This document shows positions 1-8,420 of a stretch of DNA of 57,389 nt, piece after piece. Each line of letters begins with the position of its first letter. The stretch's first letter is position 1. This DNA comes from Bacteroidales bacterium (GTDB lineage: Bacteria; Bacteroidota; Bacteroidia; Bacteroidales; UBA932). The notes below the pieces were generated by a model. That model saw only the letters and a list, made by a program, of their open reading frames with translations, had not been told where the DNA came from and ran no database searches. The translations under genes and the position numbers were made by a program. Location of the stretch: assembly GCA_017427885.1 (NCBI GenBank), contig JAFRRW010000014.1:1-57389 (forward strand). The letters run 5' to 3'.

Positions 1-481
1 GAGTGTTCAGATATACGAAGCCCTTGTCATTGAAGAACTTGTGTATGGCGAACGCCATCGCGTGGCGGATTCTGAGGACGGCCCCGAAGGTGTTGGTGCG
101 GAGTCTGAGATGGGCCACGGAACGGAGGTACTCCAGCGAGGTGTCCTTCTTTTGCAGGGGATACCTCATCGGGTCGCACTCCCCGTAGATCTCGATTTCC
201 TCGGCGTGGATTTCCACGGCCTGGCCGCTTCCCACCGATTCGACTAGATTTCCGGTCACGCACAGGCTTGCCCCGGTGGATATCCTCCTGAGAAGATCCT
301 CGTCGAACTTCTCCATATCCACCACGACCTGGATGTTGTTGATCGTCGATCCGTCGTTGAGGGCGATGAACTTTATCTGCTTGTTGCCCCTTTTCGTCCT
401 TACCCAGCCTTTGGCCATGACCTTCTTTCCCGCAGGGGATGCAAGGAGGTCCTTTACTTTTGTCCTTTTCAGAGTCTCCAC
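1..481 (-). CDS. asnS: Asparagine--tRNA ligase, N-terminal part (runs off left edge)
   Basis: Charges tRNA-Asn with asparagine in the cytoplasm (class II aminoacyl-tRNA synthetase). About 160 codons are present. The visible part is the OB-fold anticodon-binding domain, with [11 protein letters not shown] near the start and [18 protein letters not shown] following. It leads into the catalytic domain at [15 protein letters not shown], all characteristic of bacterial AsnS. The rest lies beyond base 1. No ATG fits. A GTG at 481 and an in-frame TTG at 502 are candidates. I chose GTG because a TAnnTTTG box at 507-514 would put the transcription start at about 502, so only the GTG has a leader. The gene is divergent from the GH38 gene at 677. 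Confidence 0.93.
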   Translation of the reverse strand, partial: METLKRTKVKDLLASPAGKKVMAKGWVRTKRGNKQIKFIALNDGSTINNIQVVVDMEKFDEDLLRRISTGASLCVTGNLVESVGSGQAVEIHAEEIEIYGECDPMRYPLQKKDTSLEYLRSVAHLRLRTNTFGAVLRIRHAMAFAIHKFFNDKGFVYLNT

Positions 482-506
482 TTTGATTTTGATTTGTTTC
501 AACCTA

Positions 507-514
507 CAAATATA
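507..514 (-). promoter_or_regulatory. TAnnTTTG -7 box upstream of asnS
   Basis: The minus strand reads TATATTTG, an exact match to the Bacteroidetes sigma-ABfr -7 consensus. It sits 25 bases before the GTG start at 481. No convincing -33 TTTG was found. Confidence 0.55.
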
Positions 515-676
515 ACCTTTTCCACTCTATTTTCCGCGTAGCGGAACAAAAAAGTCAGGGCCTTCGTCCCGGCCGTCTTGTGTTGGAGCGTTGGTTTTGA
601 TTATTGCCATAAGTTCACTATATTTAGTTGCTTGCGTTAAATATATGTTTTCCCGAATATGAGATGAACCTTATAT

Positions 677-3235
677 GTGATCATTGCCGTACTGGCCTTC
701 TTTCCCGCCTATTCCCAAGGGGAGAGGTATTTTGTAGACGGTTTCCACGGAGGCGTGTATGGCCACTATCCGCTTGATTCCTATACCGACTATATGATGT
801 CAGTCCTGAAGGAAAATCCTGAATGGGCCTTCGGCCTGGAAATAGAACCTGAAACGTGGGATTCCGTTAAAGTGCATACCCCTCAGGCATATAAGCGTTT
901 CGTCTCGCTCCTGGGGTCGGATTCCCGGGTGGAATACACAAATCCCACCTATGCCCAGCCGTATATGTTCAATATTACCGGAGAGAGCGTTATCCGTCAG
1001 TTTGAACTCGGCATCCGGAAACTGCGTTCGCATTTTCCCGGGATCTCTTTTTCAACATATGCCGTCGAAGAACCGTGCTTTACAAGCTGCCTGCCGATGA
1101 TCCTTTCCGGATTTGGATTCAGATATGCTTCTTTGAAGAATCCCAACACCTGCTGGGGCGGATATATGGCTCCGTTCGGAGGGGAACTTGTAAGGTGGGT
1201 ATCCAAGGACGGCAGTTCCGTGGTCGCATCGCCCAGGCATTCATTCGAGTCCCTGGGCGACAACGTATATTCGACCATCTCCAATGGAAGATTCCCGGAA
1301 TACTTTGAGAAGGCTGATTCTGCGGGATTTCCCCATCCAGTAGGTTTTACTTACCAGGATGCAGGATGGAGGCATGGACCTTGGATGACGCTTAGTCCGG
1401 AGATGTCGGAAAACATACGGTACGTTACCTGGACGGAGTATTTCGAGTCCGTGTCCGATGGCGATGAAATTGAAGACCATCCTGCAGATCAGGAAGACGT
1501 CCGGGCCGGTCTTATGTGGGGGACACAGGTCATGCAGAATCTTGCTCGCAGTGTCCGCAACAGTGAGAATCTCCTGCTTTCGGCTGAGAAGATGGGTGCC
1601 ATGGCCCGTTGGGAATGGGGCTGGAGTGGCGAAGGCCTTGGCCGGAAGACCAGTCTTGACGAAGCGTGGAGGAATCTCCTTCTTGCACAGCATCACGACT
1701 GCTGGATAGTTCCCTTCAACTTTTGCGGAGGTCTGTCAACGTGGGCTGACAGGGTCCGTGACGAATGGACGCACAACGCAGACGAGATTGCCCTGAGATA
1801 CTTCCGGAGGGCGTCCTTGTCCGGTGTCGGAGAACCCTCCAGGGAAGTTGAGGAGCCCCGCGTCAGGCTTTACAATACGCTCGGAGTCCCGAGATCGGAG
1901 GTCGTGAGCATAGCTTTGTCCTCGGAAGCTGACAGGAGGATTTCCGTTTACGATGCCTCCGGTTCAGCGGTGAATTGTTGGGACGGCCTCGTGGACGGAG
2001 TCCACACGCTCGTATTCCGCGCGGAAGTTCCTGCTTTCGGTTACAGGACATATTCATTGTCCTTATCTTCAAAGACTCCTGAAAAGACTGTCTGCCGAAG
2101 GGTCCGCAAGGTGGAGAATGGTATGTACCGTTTGGTTTTCAATGCAAGGAAGGGCGGTACTGTCAGGAAACTCATTGACAAGAGGACGGGAAGGAACCTC
2201 GTTGATGCGGCTTCGGACTTTGCTTTCGGCGAATTGAAAGGCTATTTCTATGATGAAGGACGATTCATATCTTCCGCCATGTCACCTGCGACGGTCACGC
2301 TTGTGGAAGACAATGAATTCGAAAAGAAGATAAGGATATGCGGCACCATCGCCGGCCACCCTTTCACCGAGACCCTCACCCTGAAGGAAGACGATCCGGT
2401 GATAGACGTTTCCCTGACCGTGTTGTGGCAGGCCAACGTAGGAATCGGGGCTTACCGCCAGGACGATGCTGACCGCAATCCCGAGAGGGCTTGTTACGAC
2501 GACAGGTACCATCTGAACATCTATTTCCCGGTCAGAGGAGATGGGGCATCGCTATTCAAGAACGCTCCCTTCGACGTCTGTAAGAGCTCCCTTGAAAGTA
2601 CCGCTTTCCACAACTGGAAGGATATAAAGCACAATATCATTACGGAATGGCTGGACCTTGAGATGGAAGGCGGCCCGTCCCTTGCCCTTCTGAACGACCA
2701 TACCACTTCTTATGTCAACCGTGGAGACGGCCTTCTGGGCCTCACCGTCCAGTATTCCGGAAACGGGCTTTGGAACGAGGATTACACTATAAGCGGTCCT
2801 ACCGAACTGCATTTTGCCATCGTGCCGCACGAAGGCGGATGGGAAACCGCTGAAATGGAGTCCCGTCTTTGGAATGAACCGTTGAAGGCCTGTCTGTGGG
2901 ATGAACCGGCGCTCAAGATCTGGCACGGCAATACCGAGTCCTTCTCCTGGCGAGAGATCCCTCTCAAGGATGCCTCCATTATGGATTTGAGTGGAAGCGG
3001 ATGGGAACTGTCCGCGGCCCGTATCGAAGGTGACGGAGTAATGGTACGTCTGTACAACAGTTTCGGCGATTCTTCAGAAAAGAGCGTCATCCTGCCGGGA
3101 TCCGTTGCCTCCGCCTTCGAAACCGACCTCCTGGGCAACGTGATTGCCTCGGCAAAGCTTGAAAAGACTGCTGAAGGATCCGTTCTGAAAGCATCGATCC
3201 CTCGTTTCGGAATAAAGACCTTCATCTTGAAGTAA
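677..3235 (+). CDS. Glycoside hydrolase family 38-type alpha-mannosidase, secreted
   Basis: Probably a secreted or periplasmic alpha-mannosidase of the GH38 type acting on mannose-containing glycans. The 852-residue product has a hydrophobic start, then a catalytic-domain opening with FVDGFHGGVYGHYP, and the GH38 middle-domain hallmark LLLAQHHDCWI near residue 340. A long beta-sandwich C-terminal region follows, as in the family. The annotated start is a GTG giving an unusually short signal-like segment (IIAVLAFFPAYSQG) with no basic residue. In frame just upstream lies ATG AGA TGA at 659-667, so the gene may have lost its original start to a nonsense mutation (see findings). It stands alone, with a terminator hairpin directly after it. 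The family call is firm; the substrate is not known. Confidence 0.8.
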   Translation: MIIAVLAFFPAYSQGERYFVDGFHGGVYGHYPLDSYTDYMMSVLKENPEWAFGLEIEPETWDSVKVHTPQAYKRFVSLLGSDSRVEYTNPTYAQPYMFNITGESVIRQFELGIRKLRSHFPGISFSTYAVEEPCFTSCLPMILSGFGFRYASLKNPNTCWGGYMAPFGGELVRWVSKDGSSVVASPRHSFESLGDNVYSTISNGRFPEYFEKADSAGFPHPVGFTYQDAGWRHGPWMTLSPEMSENIRYVTWTEYFESVSDGDEIEDHPADQEDVRAGLMWGTQVMQNLARSVRNSENLLLSAEKMGAMARWEWGWSGEGLGRKTSLDEAWRNLLLAQHHDCWIVPFNFCGGLSTWADRVRDEWTHNADEIALRYFRRASLSGVGEPSREVEEPRVRLYNTLGVPRSEVVSIALSSEADRRISVYDASGSAVNCWDGLVDGVHTLVFRAEVPAFGYRTYSLSLSSKTPEKTVCRRVRKVENGMYRLVFNARKGGTVRKLIDKRTGRNLVDAASDFAFGELKGYFYDEGRFISSAMSPATVTLVEDNEFEKKIRICGTIAGHPFTETLTLKEDDPVIDVSLTVLWQANVGIGAYRQDDADRNPERACYDDRYHLNIYFPVRGDGASLFKNAPFDVCKSSLESTAFHNWKDIKHNIITEWLDLEMEGGPSLALLNDHTTSYVNRGDGLLGLTVQYSGNGLWNEDYTISGPTELHFAIVPHEGGWETAEMESRLWNEPLKACLWDEPALKIWHGNTESFSWREIPLKDASIMDLSGSGWELSAARIEGDGVMVRLYNSFGDSSEKSVILPGSVASAFETDLLGNVIASAKLEKTAEGSVLKASIPRFGIKTFILK

Positions 3236-3251
3236 GTGGATTATGGAAAAC

Positions 3252-3283
3252 AAAAAAGGTGACCCGGATGGATCACCTTTTTT
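3252..3283. terminator. Bidirectional intrinsic terminator
   Basis: Perfect 11-base stem AAAAAAGGTGA / TCACCTTTTTT with a 10-base loop. A-run and T-run flank the GC part on both sides, so it can terminate both the GH38 gene (plus) and the exbB-exbD operon (minus), which converge here. Confidence 0.85.
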
Positions 3284-3303
3284 GAATTGGCAGTGTGAAC
3301 CGA

Positions 3304-3765
3304 TTATTTTTCGGCACGGCGGGCGGCATACATGATCTTCAGCGCGGAGCACCTGCGGAGCTCCTGCTTCACATCTGAAATGATACCCATCCTGACGTTT
3401 TCATCGGCCTTGATCGACACGGTCATGAACTGACGGTCAGCTTCACTCTTTGAGTCGCGCTCTGCTGCGATGAAGTCGCGGATGTCGTCCACGGTCTTGA
3501 AAGAATCGTTGAGCTGGATACGTGCGTCGGTACCGAACTGGGCCTGTTTGTCCCTGGTAGGGGAACCGATCATGATGTATGAAGCGAGGTCTTTTCTTTC
3601 AAGCTTGGCAATCTCCGTTGCTTCAGGGAGCTTGACCATAACCATATTCTCTGTCTTTCTCAACTGGGTGGTGACCATGAAGAAGAACAGGAACATGAAC
3701 ACGATATCGGAACTCGAGCCGACTTCCGGCATATCCTTTTTACCGCTTCTGCTGAATTTAGGCAT
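3304..3765 (-). CDS. exbD: ExbD/TolR-family biopolymer transport protein (second copy)
   Basis: Inner-membrane proton-channel subunit that works with ExbB and energises TonB-dependent outer-membrane transport. The 153-residue protein has a short cytoplasmic N-terminus and one membrane segment at about residues 17-35. That segment carries the conserved aspartate in SSSDIVFMFLFFF, followed by a periplasmic domain. It is the last gene of the minus-strand run exbB, membrane protein, exbD, exbD, and is followed by the terminator at 3252-3283. Its gap to the upstream exbD is 18 bases. A role in a Tol-like system rather than TonB energisation cannot be excluded. Confidence 0.9.
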   Translation of the reverse strand: MPKFSRSGKKDMPEVGSSSDIVFMFLFFFMVTTQLRKTENMVMVKLPEATEIAKLERKDLASYIMIGSPTRDKQAQFGTDARIQLNDSFKTVDDIRDFIAAERDSKSEADRQFMTVSIKADENVRMGIISDVKQELRRCSALKIMYAARRAEK

Positions 3766-3783
3766 AATTAAATCCTCCTGTTT

Positions 3784-4362
3784 TTATCTCTTGGCCACAT
3801 CCTTGGGCTCCGCCTCGGAAATGTTCTGGGGCACAGCCTTCTTGATAGCTTCCTGCTGATCCTCGTTAAGGACGAGGAAGGGCCTTCCGAACTTGGCCTT
3901 GGAAAGTTCGTCACGAAGTTCGTTGACGGCTTTCACGAGCTCGTTCTGGACGGCTATGTAGGCCTGGTAACTGGTACCGCGGTCGTTCTGGAGGGAGATG
4001 ACTCCCTTGGAAACGGGGTATGTTCCGAGACCTGCAATCTCCTTGTCTTCCTTTTCGGGGAGGCTGGGATCGTTATTGGGGTTGGAAAGGAATTCTTTGG
4101 CTTTGTCTTTGAGCTGGCTGATGTCCAGAGCTTCATTACCGGCGAAAAGTCTGTCGTTGGAGTTGATCTTCACCATAATGATGTTACGGCGATTGACTTT
4201 CTGGTCCTCAACCTTCTGATTCTTGTCAGGCATAGGCGGGAGACGGCGCTGGAGACCGCTCTGCTGGTCCATGGTGGATGTCATCAGGAAGTAGCAGAGG
4301 AGCAGGAACGCGATGTCAGCCGTCGATTGAGTGTTCAGACCCGGTGTTTTTCTTTTGGACAT
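3784..4362 (-). CDS. exbD: ExbD/TolR-family biopolymer transport protein (first copy)
   Basis: Second ExbD-type subunit of the same proton channel. The 192-residue protein has one N-terminal membrane segment (about residues 14-32) with the conserved aspartate in STADIAFLLLCYFLM. The periplasmic domain is longer than usual for ExbD and rich in charged residues. It lies 6 bases after the small membrane protein gene, so it is almost certainly co-transcribed. Two different ExbD paralogues after one ExbB is a common Bacteroidetes arrangement and suggests a hetero-assembly. Confidence 0.9.
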   Translation of the reverse strand: MSKRKTPGLNTQSTADIAFLLLCYFLMTSTMDQQSGLQRRLPPMPDKNQKVEDQKVNRRNIIMVKINSNDRLFAGNEALDISQLKDKAKEFLSNPNNDPSLPEKEDKEIAGLGTYPVSKGVISLQNDRGTSYQAYIAVQNELVKAVNELRDELSKAKFGRPFLVLNEDQQEAIKKAVPQNISEAEPKDVAKR

Positions 4363-4368
4363 AGCGAG

Positions 4369-4800
4369 TTATTTTTTTCTGAACAGCGCAAGGACCTCAC
4401 CTACGATGATGGAAAGGAGGGCGCAGCCTCCTACGATGTAGGTAATGTTCAGCAGGGCTGTCGACATTTTAAGTGTTTTTTCCGTGGGCTGTTCTCCTAT
4501 ATAGCCTACGAGCGGTTCACTGGAGGAAGCGAGGTAGACCAGATAGCAGAGCGCAAGAACCACTGCAATCCCGATCAGTCCTTTGATCAGGCTCTTTGGA
4601 TTGTTCAGGCCACTGATTACGACGGCAGCAAGAACGGCGGCGGCCACTGCGACGATGAGCAGGAAGTATGCCCAGCGAAGGAGGACGTCTACCTTGGTTC
4701 CGTCACCGCCTTCCCATCCCTTCAGGGAACCCCATACGAGGATAAGGAAGCTGATGATGATCAGTATCCACGAAATCCATTTGAAAATCTTGGAATACAT
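4369..4800 (-). CDS. Small polytopic membrane protein in the exbB-exbD operon
   Basis: I do not recognise a named family. The 143-residue protein has about four hydrophobic segments: residues 8-26, 43-66, 75-92 and 113-136. A short N-terminal stretch is cytoplasmic, and a basic tail (FRKK) ends the protein. It is inserted between exbB and the first exbD with gaps of 19 and 6 bases, so it is translated from the same message. By position it may be an accessory membrane subunit of the ExbB/ExbD channel; this is inference only. Confidence 0.75.
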   Translation of the reverse strand: MYSKIFKWISWILIIISFLILVWGSLKGWEGGDGTKVDVLLRWAYFLLIVAVAAAVLAAVVISGLNNPKSLIKGLIGIAVVLALCYLVYLASSSEPLVGYIGEQPTEKTLKMSTALLNITYIVGGCALLSIIVGEVLALFRKK

Positions 4801-4819
4801 TGGACTACGGTTCTAAGGA

Positions 4820-5599
4820 TTATTTGTTTTTCTTGCTGTACTTGGAAAGGACGTCGATCAGGGAAATCGAGCTGTCTTCCATGTCGATGGAAAGGGCGTC
4901 GATCCTGGAAAGGATATAGTTGTAGAAGAACTGAAGGATGATTGCCACGATAAGACCGGCGACGGTGGTGATAAGGGCTATCTTCATACCTCCTGCAACG
5001 ATGTTCGGGGAGATGTCTCCGGCGGACTGGATGGCGTCGAAGGCGGCGACCATACCGATGACGGTTCCCAAGAATCCGAGTGAAGGAGCGACTGCGATGA
5101 AGAGGGCGATCCAGGAGAGGTTGTTTTCCATGAGACTCATCTGGACGGAACCGTAGGAGACGATGGTCTTCTCGACGGTGTCGATGCCCTGGTCATAACG
5201 GAGCAGACCCTGATAGAAGATGCTGGCCACGGGGCCGCGGGTGTTGCGGCAGACGTCCTTGGCTTTCTCGATGCCACCCTCGTCAAGAGCCTTCTCGATC
5301 TTGTTGAGGAGCTGTTTCGTGTTGGTCTTCGAGAATGAAAGATAGAGAATCCTCTCGATTGCGAGGGCGAGACCGATGATAAGGCAGAGGATGATGAGGG
5401 ACATGAAGCCCGCGCCACCTTCTATGAACTTCGCCTTGATGGCCTGGTGCAGGGGAACTTCCTCACCGGAACCCTTAAGGATGTCAGCTGCGCTCATTTC
5501 AGTGGCAGCGGCCTGCTCGGCCGGCTCCTGAGCTGAAACTACGCTAGCAGAAATTGCCATGACGGCAACGGCTGCCAAAAACATGAAAAACTTTTTCAT
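4820..5599 (-). CDS. exbB: MotA/TolQ/ExbB proton-channel family protein
   Basis: Forms the pentameric inner-membrane channel core that converts proton flow into force on TonB. The 259-residue protein begins with a signal-like hydrophobic stretch ending near VVSAQEP, then an acidic periplasmic linker. Three membrane segments follow, with the family pattern around GFLGTVIGMVAAFDAI and IALITTVAGLIVAIILQ in the last two helices. The extra N-terminal segment is typical of Bacteroidetes ExbB. It is the first gene of the operon. The upstream region (5600-5735) is AT-rich and has no exact TAnnTTTG box, but holds a repeated 10-mer. Confidence 0.92.
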   Translation of the reverse strand: MKKFFMFLAAVAVMAISASVVSAQEPAEQAAATEMSAADILKGSGEEVPLHQAIKAKFIEGGAGFMSLIILCLIIGLALAIERILYLSFSKTNTKQLLNKIEKALDEGGIEKAKDVCRNTRGPVASIFYQGLLRYDQGIDTVEKTIVSYGSVQMSLMENNLSWIALFIAVAPSLGFLGTVIGMVAAFDAIQSAGDISPNIVAGGMKIALITTVAGLIVAIILQFFYNYILSRIDALSIDMEDSSISLIDVLSKYSKKNK

Positions 5600-5653
5600 A
5601 CTGGTTTTTGTGTGTTTTAATTAATAATGTATTAAGTAGTTATATGTTTCTGA

Positions 5654-5702
5654 ATTAAACCGGACAACGGGAGCTGGCCCGAAAAAAATCCGATTAAACC
5701 GG
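5654..5702. repeat. Pair of direct 10-mers upstream of exbB
   Basis: ATTAAACCGG occurs at 5654-5663 and again at 5693-5702, 39 bases apart (about 3.7 helical turns), within the 136-base gap between ansA and exbB. Between them is a small GC hairpin (CGGG...CCCG). This could be an operator for a dimeric regulator or chance; only two copies are seen. Confidence 0.3.
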
Positions 5703-5735
5703 TGCAATTTACTAAAAAGATTTCATTTGACAAAG

Positions 5736-6773
5736 TCAGTTTGACATTTCTCCCCTCAAATTTTTCGCTACCCGGTCCCTGATCCAGTCGGGATCCCCGC
5801 TTTTGCCGAGGAGATAGAAGAGTTTCGCGAGCATGCTCTCGGTGGTGATGTCGGATCCGGAGACCACTCCGGCCTCCTTCAGGGCCTTTCCAGTGGCATA
5901 AAGTCCCATATCCACCGAACCGTACAGGCACTGGGTGACATTGACGATGATTTTTCCTTTTTCACGTGCTTCCCTGATGATGTCCAGGAACCATTCCTTG
6001 GTGGGAGCGTTGCCCGATCCGTAAGTTTCAAGGATGACCGCCCGGGTCCCTTCACCGAGGAGGATGTCCCTCACGACGCCGGGGGTGATCCCGGGATGGA
6101 TCTTGAGGATGGAAACGCTTGTGTCGAGGGCTGTGTTGGCGACGATGCCGGCGTCCCAGTCACCCGGCTTCCGGATGAGGGAGGAGTTGTATTTGATGTT
6201 CACCCCGGCCTGGGCGAGGGCGGGGAAGTTAGGGGAACGGAAGGCGCTGAAATTCTCGGCGTTGACCTTGGTGGTGCGGTTGCCCCTCATAAGCAGGGAA
6301 TCGAAGAATACGCACACTTCGGGAACCATCGCGTGACCGTCGAAATCCTTTGCGGAGGCGATTTCCACGGCGGAAACGAGATTCTCCTTCCCGTCGGTCC
6401 TGGGCACTCCTATCGGAAGCTGGCTTCCCGTGAAAATGATGGGCTTGGTGAGGTTCCCTATCATGAAACTGAGGGCCGAGGCGGAGTAGGACATCGTGTC
6501 AGTGCCGTGAAGGACGACGAAGCCGTCGTAGTCGTCGTACCTGTCCCTGATGAGGGTGGCCAGCCTCTGCCATAGGGAGGGTTCCACGTCGGAGGAGTCG
6601 ATCAGCGGATCGAAGGTAAAGGAGTCTATCCTGAAGGCGAATTTCCGCATTTCAGGCACCTCCTGGAGGATCTGGCTGAAATCGAAGGGGGTCAGGGCCT
6701 GTTTCATCGGGTCCTGTTTCATCCCGATGGTCCCCCCGGTATAGATCATCAGTATCGAAGATTTTTCTGTCAT
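5736..6773 (-). CDS. ansA: Type I L-asparaginase
   Basis: Hydrolyses asparagine to aspartate and ammonia. The 345-residue product has both catalytic threonine motifs of the family: YTGGTIGM at the N-terminus, and HGTDTMSYSASALSFM around residue 90. TYGSGNAP appears in the C-terminal domain. There is no signal peptide, so it is the cytoplasmic type I enzyme. Its ATG overlaps the stop of tatD by 4 bases, so the two are translationally coupled. It closes the minus-strand run queA-dprA-SDR-tatD-ansA. Confidence 0.92.
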   Translation of the reverse strand: MTEKSSILMIYTGGTIGMKQDPMKQALTPFDFSQILQEVPEMRKFAFRIDSFTFDPLIDSSDVEPSLWQRLATLIRDRYDDYDGFVVLHGTDTMSYSASALSFMIGNLTKPIIFTGSQLPIGVPRTDGKENLVSAVEIASAKDFDGHAMVPEVCVFFDSLLMRGNRTTKVNAENFSAFRSPNFPALAQAGVNIKYNSSLIRKPGDWDAGIVANTALDTSVSILKIHPGITPGVVRDILLGEGTRAVILETYGSGNAPTKEWFLDIIREAREKGKIIVNVTQCLYGSVDMGLYATGKALKEAGVVSGSDITTESMLAKLFYLLGKSGDPDWIRDRVAKNLRGEMSN

Positions 6774-7537
6774 ATCTTGAAAAGTCTTTTTGCGTTTTCG
6801 GTGGTTGCGGCGGCGACTTCTTCAAGCGAAACGCCCTTCTGCCGGGCTATGAACCCGGCGATGACGGGAATGTTCGAACTTTCGTTCCTCCTGCCCCTGA
6901 AGGGGACGGGGGAGAGGTATGGAGAATCGGTTTCGAGCACTATCCTGTTGAGGGGAATGTCCGCTATGTCCCTGCCTATCCTGGAATTCCTGAAGGTCAC
7001 CACCCCTCCTATCCCCACGGAGAAATCCCCGTACCTGCATACCCTCTCGAAGAACTCCCTGCTGCCGCCGAAGGCGTGCAGGCTGCCCCTGAGGCCAAGG
7101 TATGAACACTCTTTCAGGACGGAAAGGAAGTCTTCCGACGCGTCCCGCAGATGTATGTTCACCGGCAGGTCCCATTCCGCGGCAAGTTCGAACTGGACCT
7201 TGAGGGCCGCCTTCTGGGCCTCGGGGTCGAAATCGTCGTCGTGGTAGTCCAGGCCTATTTCGCCGATGGCCACGATGCCGCGGTCCCGGTAGGGATAAAG
7301 GGCCTCGATCTCCTTTTCCCACCCCTTGACGACAGAGCACGGATACAGTCCCAGCATCGGGAGGAGCACACCCGGATACCTTTCGCAGAGGGCGAACATC
7401 CCATCCCTTTCGGAGGAGTCTATGTCCGGCTGGATCAGGTGGGTGACACCGGCTCCGAGGGCCCTGGCGATCACCTCGTCCTCTTCTCCCCGGAACGCTT
7501 CGTCCGTGTTGTGGGTATGGGTGTCGATGAACTCCAT
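6770..7537 (-). CDS. tatD: TatD-family metal-dependent hydrolase
   Basis: Amidohydrolase-fold metal-dependent DNase or deoxyribonuclease-like enzyme, 255 residues. Metal-ligand motifs are in order: DTHTH at residues 5-9, GEIGLDYH near 93, HLRDASEDF near 130, HAFGG near 156, and ETDSPYLSPVPFRG near 203. That is the complete TatD set. It sits 3 bases after the SDR gene and overlaps ansA by 4 bases. TatD proteins have been linked to DNA repair and quality control; the natural substrate is uncertain. Confidence 0.92.
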   Translation of the reverse strand: MEFIDTHTHNTDEAFRGEEDEVIARALGAGVTHLIQPDIDSSERDGMFALCERYPGVLLPMLGLYPCSVVKGWEKEIEALYPYRDRGIVAIGEIGLDYHDDDFDPEAQKAALKVQFELAAEWDLPVNIHLRDASEDFLSVLKECSYLGLRGSLHAFGGSREFFERVCRYGDFSVGIGGVVTFRNSRIGRDIADIPLNRIVLETDSPYLSPVPFRGRRNESSNIPVIAGFIARQKGVSLEEVAAATTENAKRLFKI

Positions 7538-7540
7538 AAA

Positions 7541-8353
7541 TTATTGATAGAGAATGGAAAGGATTCTCTGGATGATGGATTCGGGAAGGATGTTTCCGAG
7601 GACGTACAGGGCCTTGTAGCCGAAGCGGGGGACGCAGACCGTCCTCATCCTCCTGCGGCGCAGCTGCCTCAGCACGGCCCGGGCGATGACCTTGGGGGGC
7701 ATCCCGTTCTGTTCGTCCTTCGCCATCTTGGCTATGGACTTGGCCACCTGGTCGTGGTAGGGTGAGGAGGGGTCGTCGGAGGCGGCGGTCATCTTCCTGG
7801 CGGAAGTGAAACCGGTCTTGACGTCTCCGGGCAGGATGCAGGAGCACTGGAGGCCGAATGGCCTGACCTCCAGACGGAGGGCCTTGGTATAAAGCAGGAC
7901 GGCGGCCTTCGATGCCGAATAATAGGCCTGGTAGGGGATGGGGAAGAAGCCGGCTACGGAGGAAATGGTGACTATCCTGCCGCGTCCCTGCCCGCGGAAA
8001 TGCGGAAGGCAGGCCCTCACCACCTTGTCGAGTCCGAAGAAATTGGTCTCGAACTGGTACTTTACCTCTTCGTCGGAGCTGGTCTCGATGTCCCCTCCCA
8101 CTCCGTTCCCGGCGCAGCTGACAAGGGCGTCGAGGGAGGCCTCCCGGGACAGTATCCCATCAAGGGCCTTCCGGACAGAGTCCGGGTCGTTCACATCCAT
8201 CACGATGGGGATGATTCCCTCTTTTTCAGGGGCCCTGCCGCTCCTTGAGGCGGCGTACACCTTCATTCCCTTTTCAGCGAGGAGCAGGGCGGTAGCCGCC
8301 CCGATTCCGCTGCTTCCTCCGGTAACGAGGACCGTGTTCACTTTTGGTTTCAT
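7541..8353 (-). CDS. Short-chain dehydrogenase/reductase (SDR)
   Basis: NAD(P)-dependent oxidoreductase of unknown substrate, 270 residues. It shows the Rossmann glycine motif TGGSSGIGAAT near the N-terminus, the VSCAGNG loop, and the catalytic YYSASKAA (Tyr-x-x-x-Lys). The reading frame extends to an ATG at 8404, but I chose the ATG at 8353 (MKPKVNTVLVTGG) because it starts just before the Rossmann strand, as in the family. It is followed after 3 bases by tatD. The C-terminal basic stretch with RRRRM and a hydrophobic tail could associate with membrane. Confidence 0.85.
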   Translation of the reverse strand: MKPKVNTVLVTGGSSGIGAATALLLAEKGMKVYAASRSGRAPEKEGIIPIVMDVNDPDSVRKALDGILSREASLDALVSCAGNGVGGDIETSSDEEVKYQFETNFFGLDKVVRACLPHFRGQGRGRIVTISSVAGFFPIPYQAYYSASKAAVLLYTKALRLEVRPFGLQCSCILPGDVKTGFTSARKMTAASDDPSSPYHDQVAKSIAKMAKDEQNGMPPKVIARAVLRQLRRRRMRTVCVPRFGYKALYVLGNILPESIIQRILSILYQ

Positions 8354-8420
8354 TCCAAGGATGCTTTTAGATTGTAAAAATAGAAAATATCCGTGGAATA
8401 ACAATCGGGAGACCCCGTTT

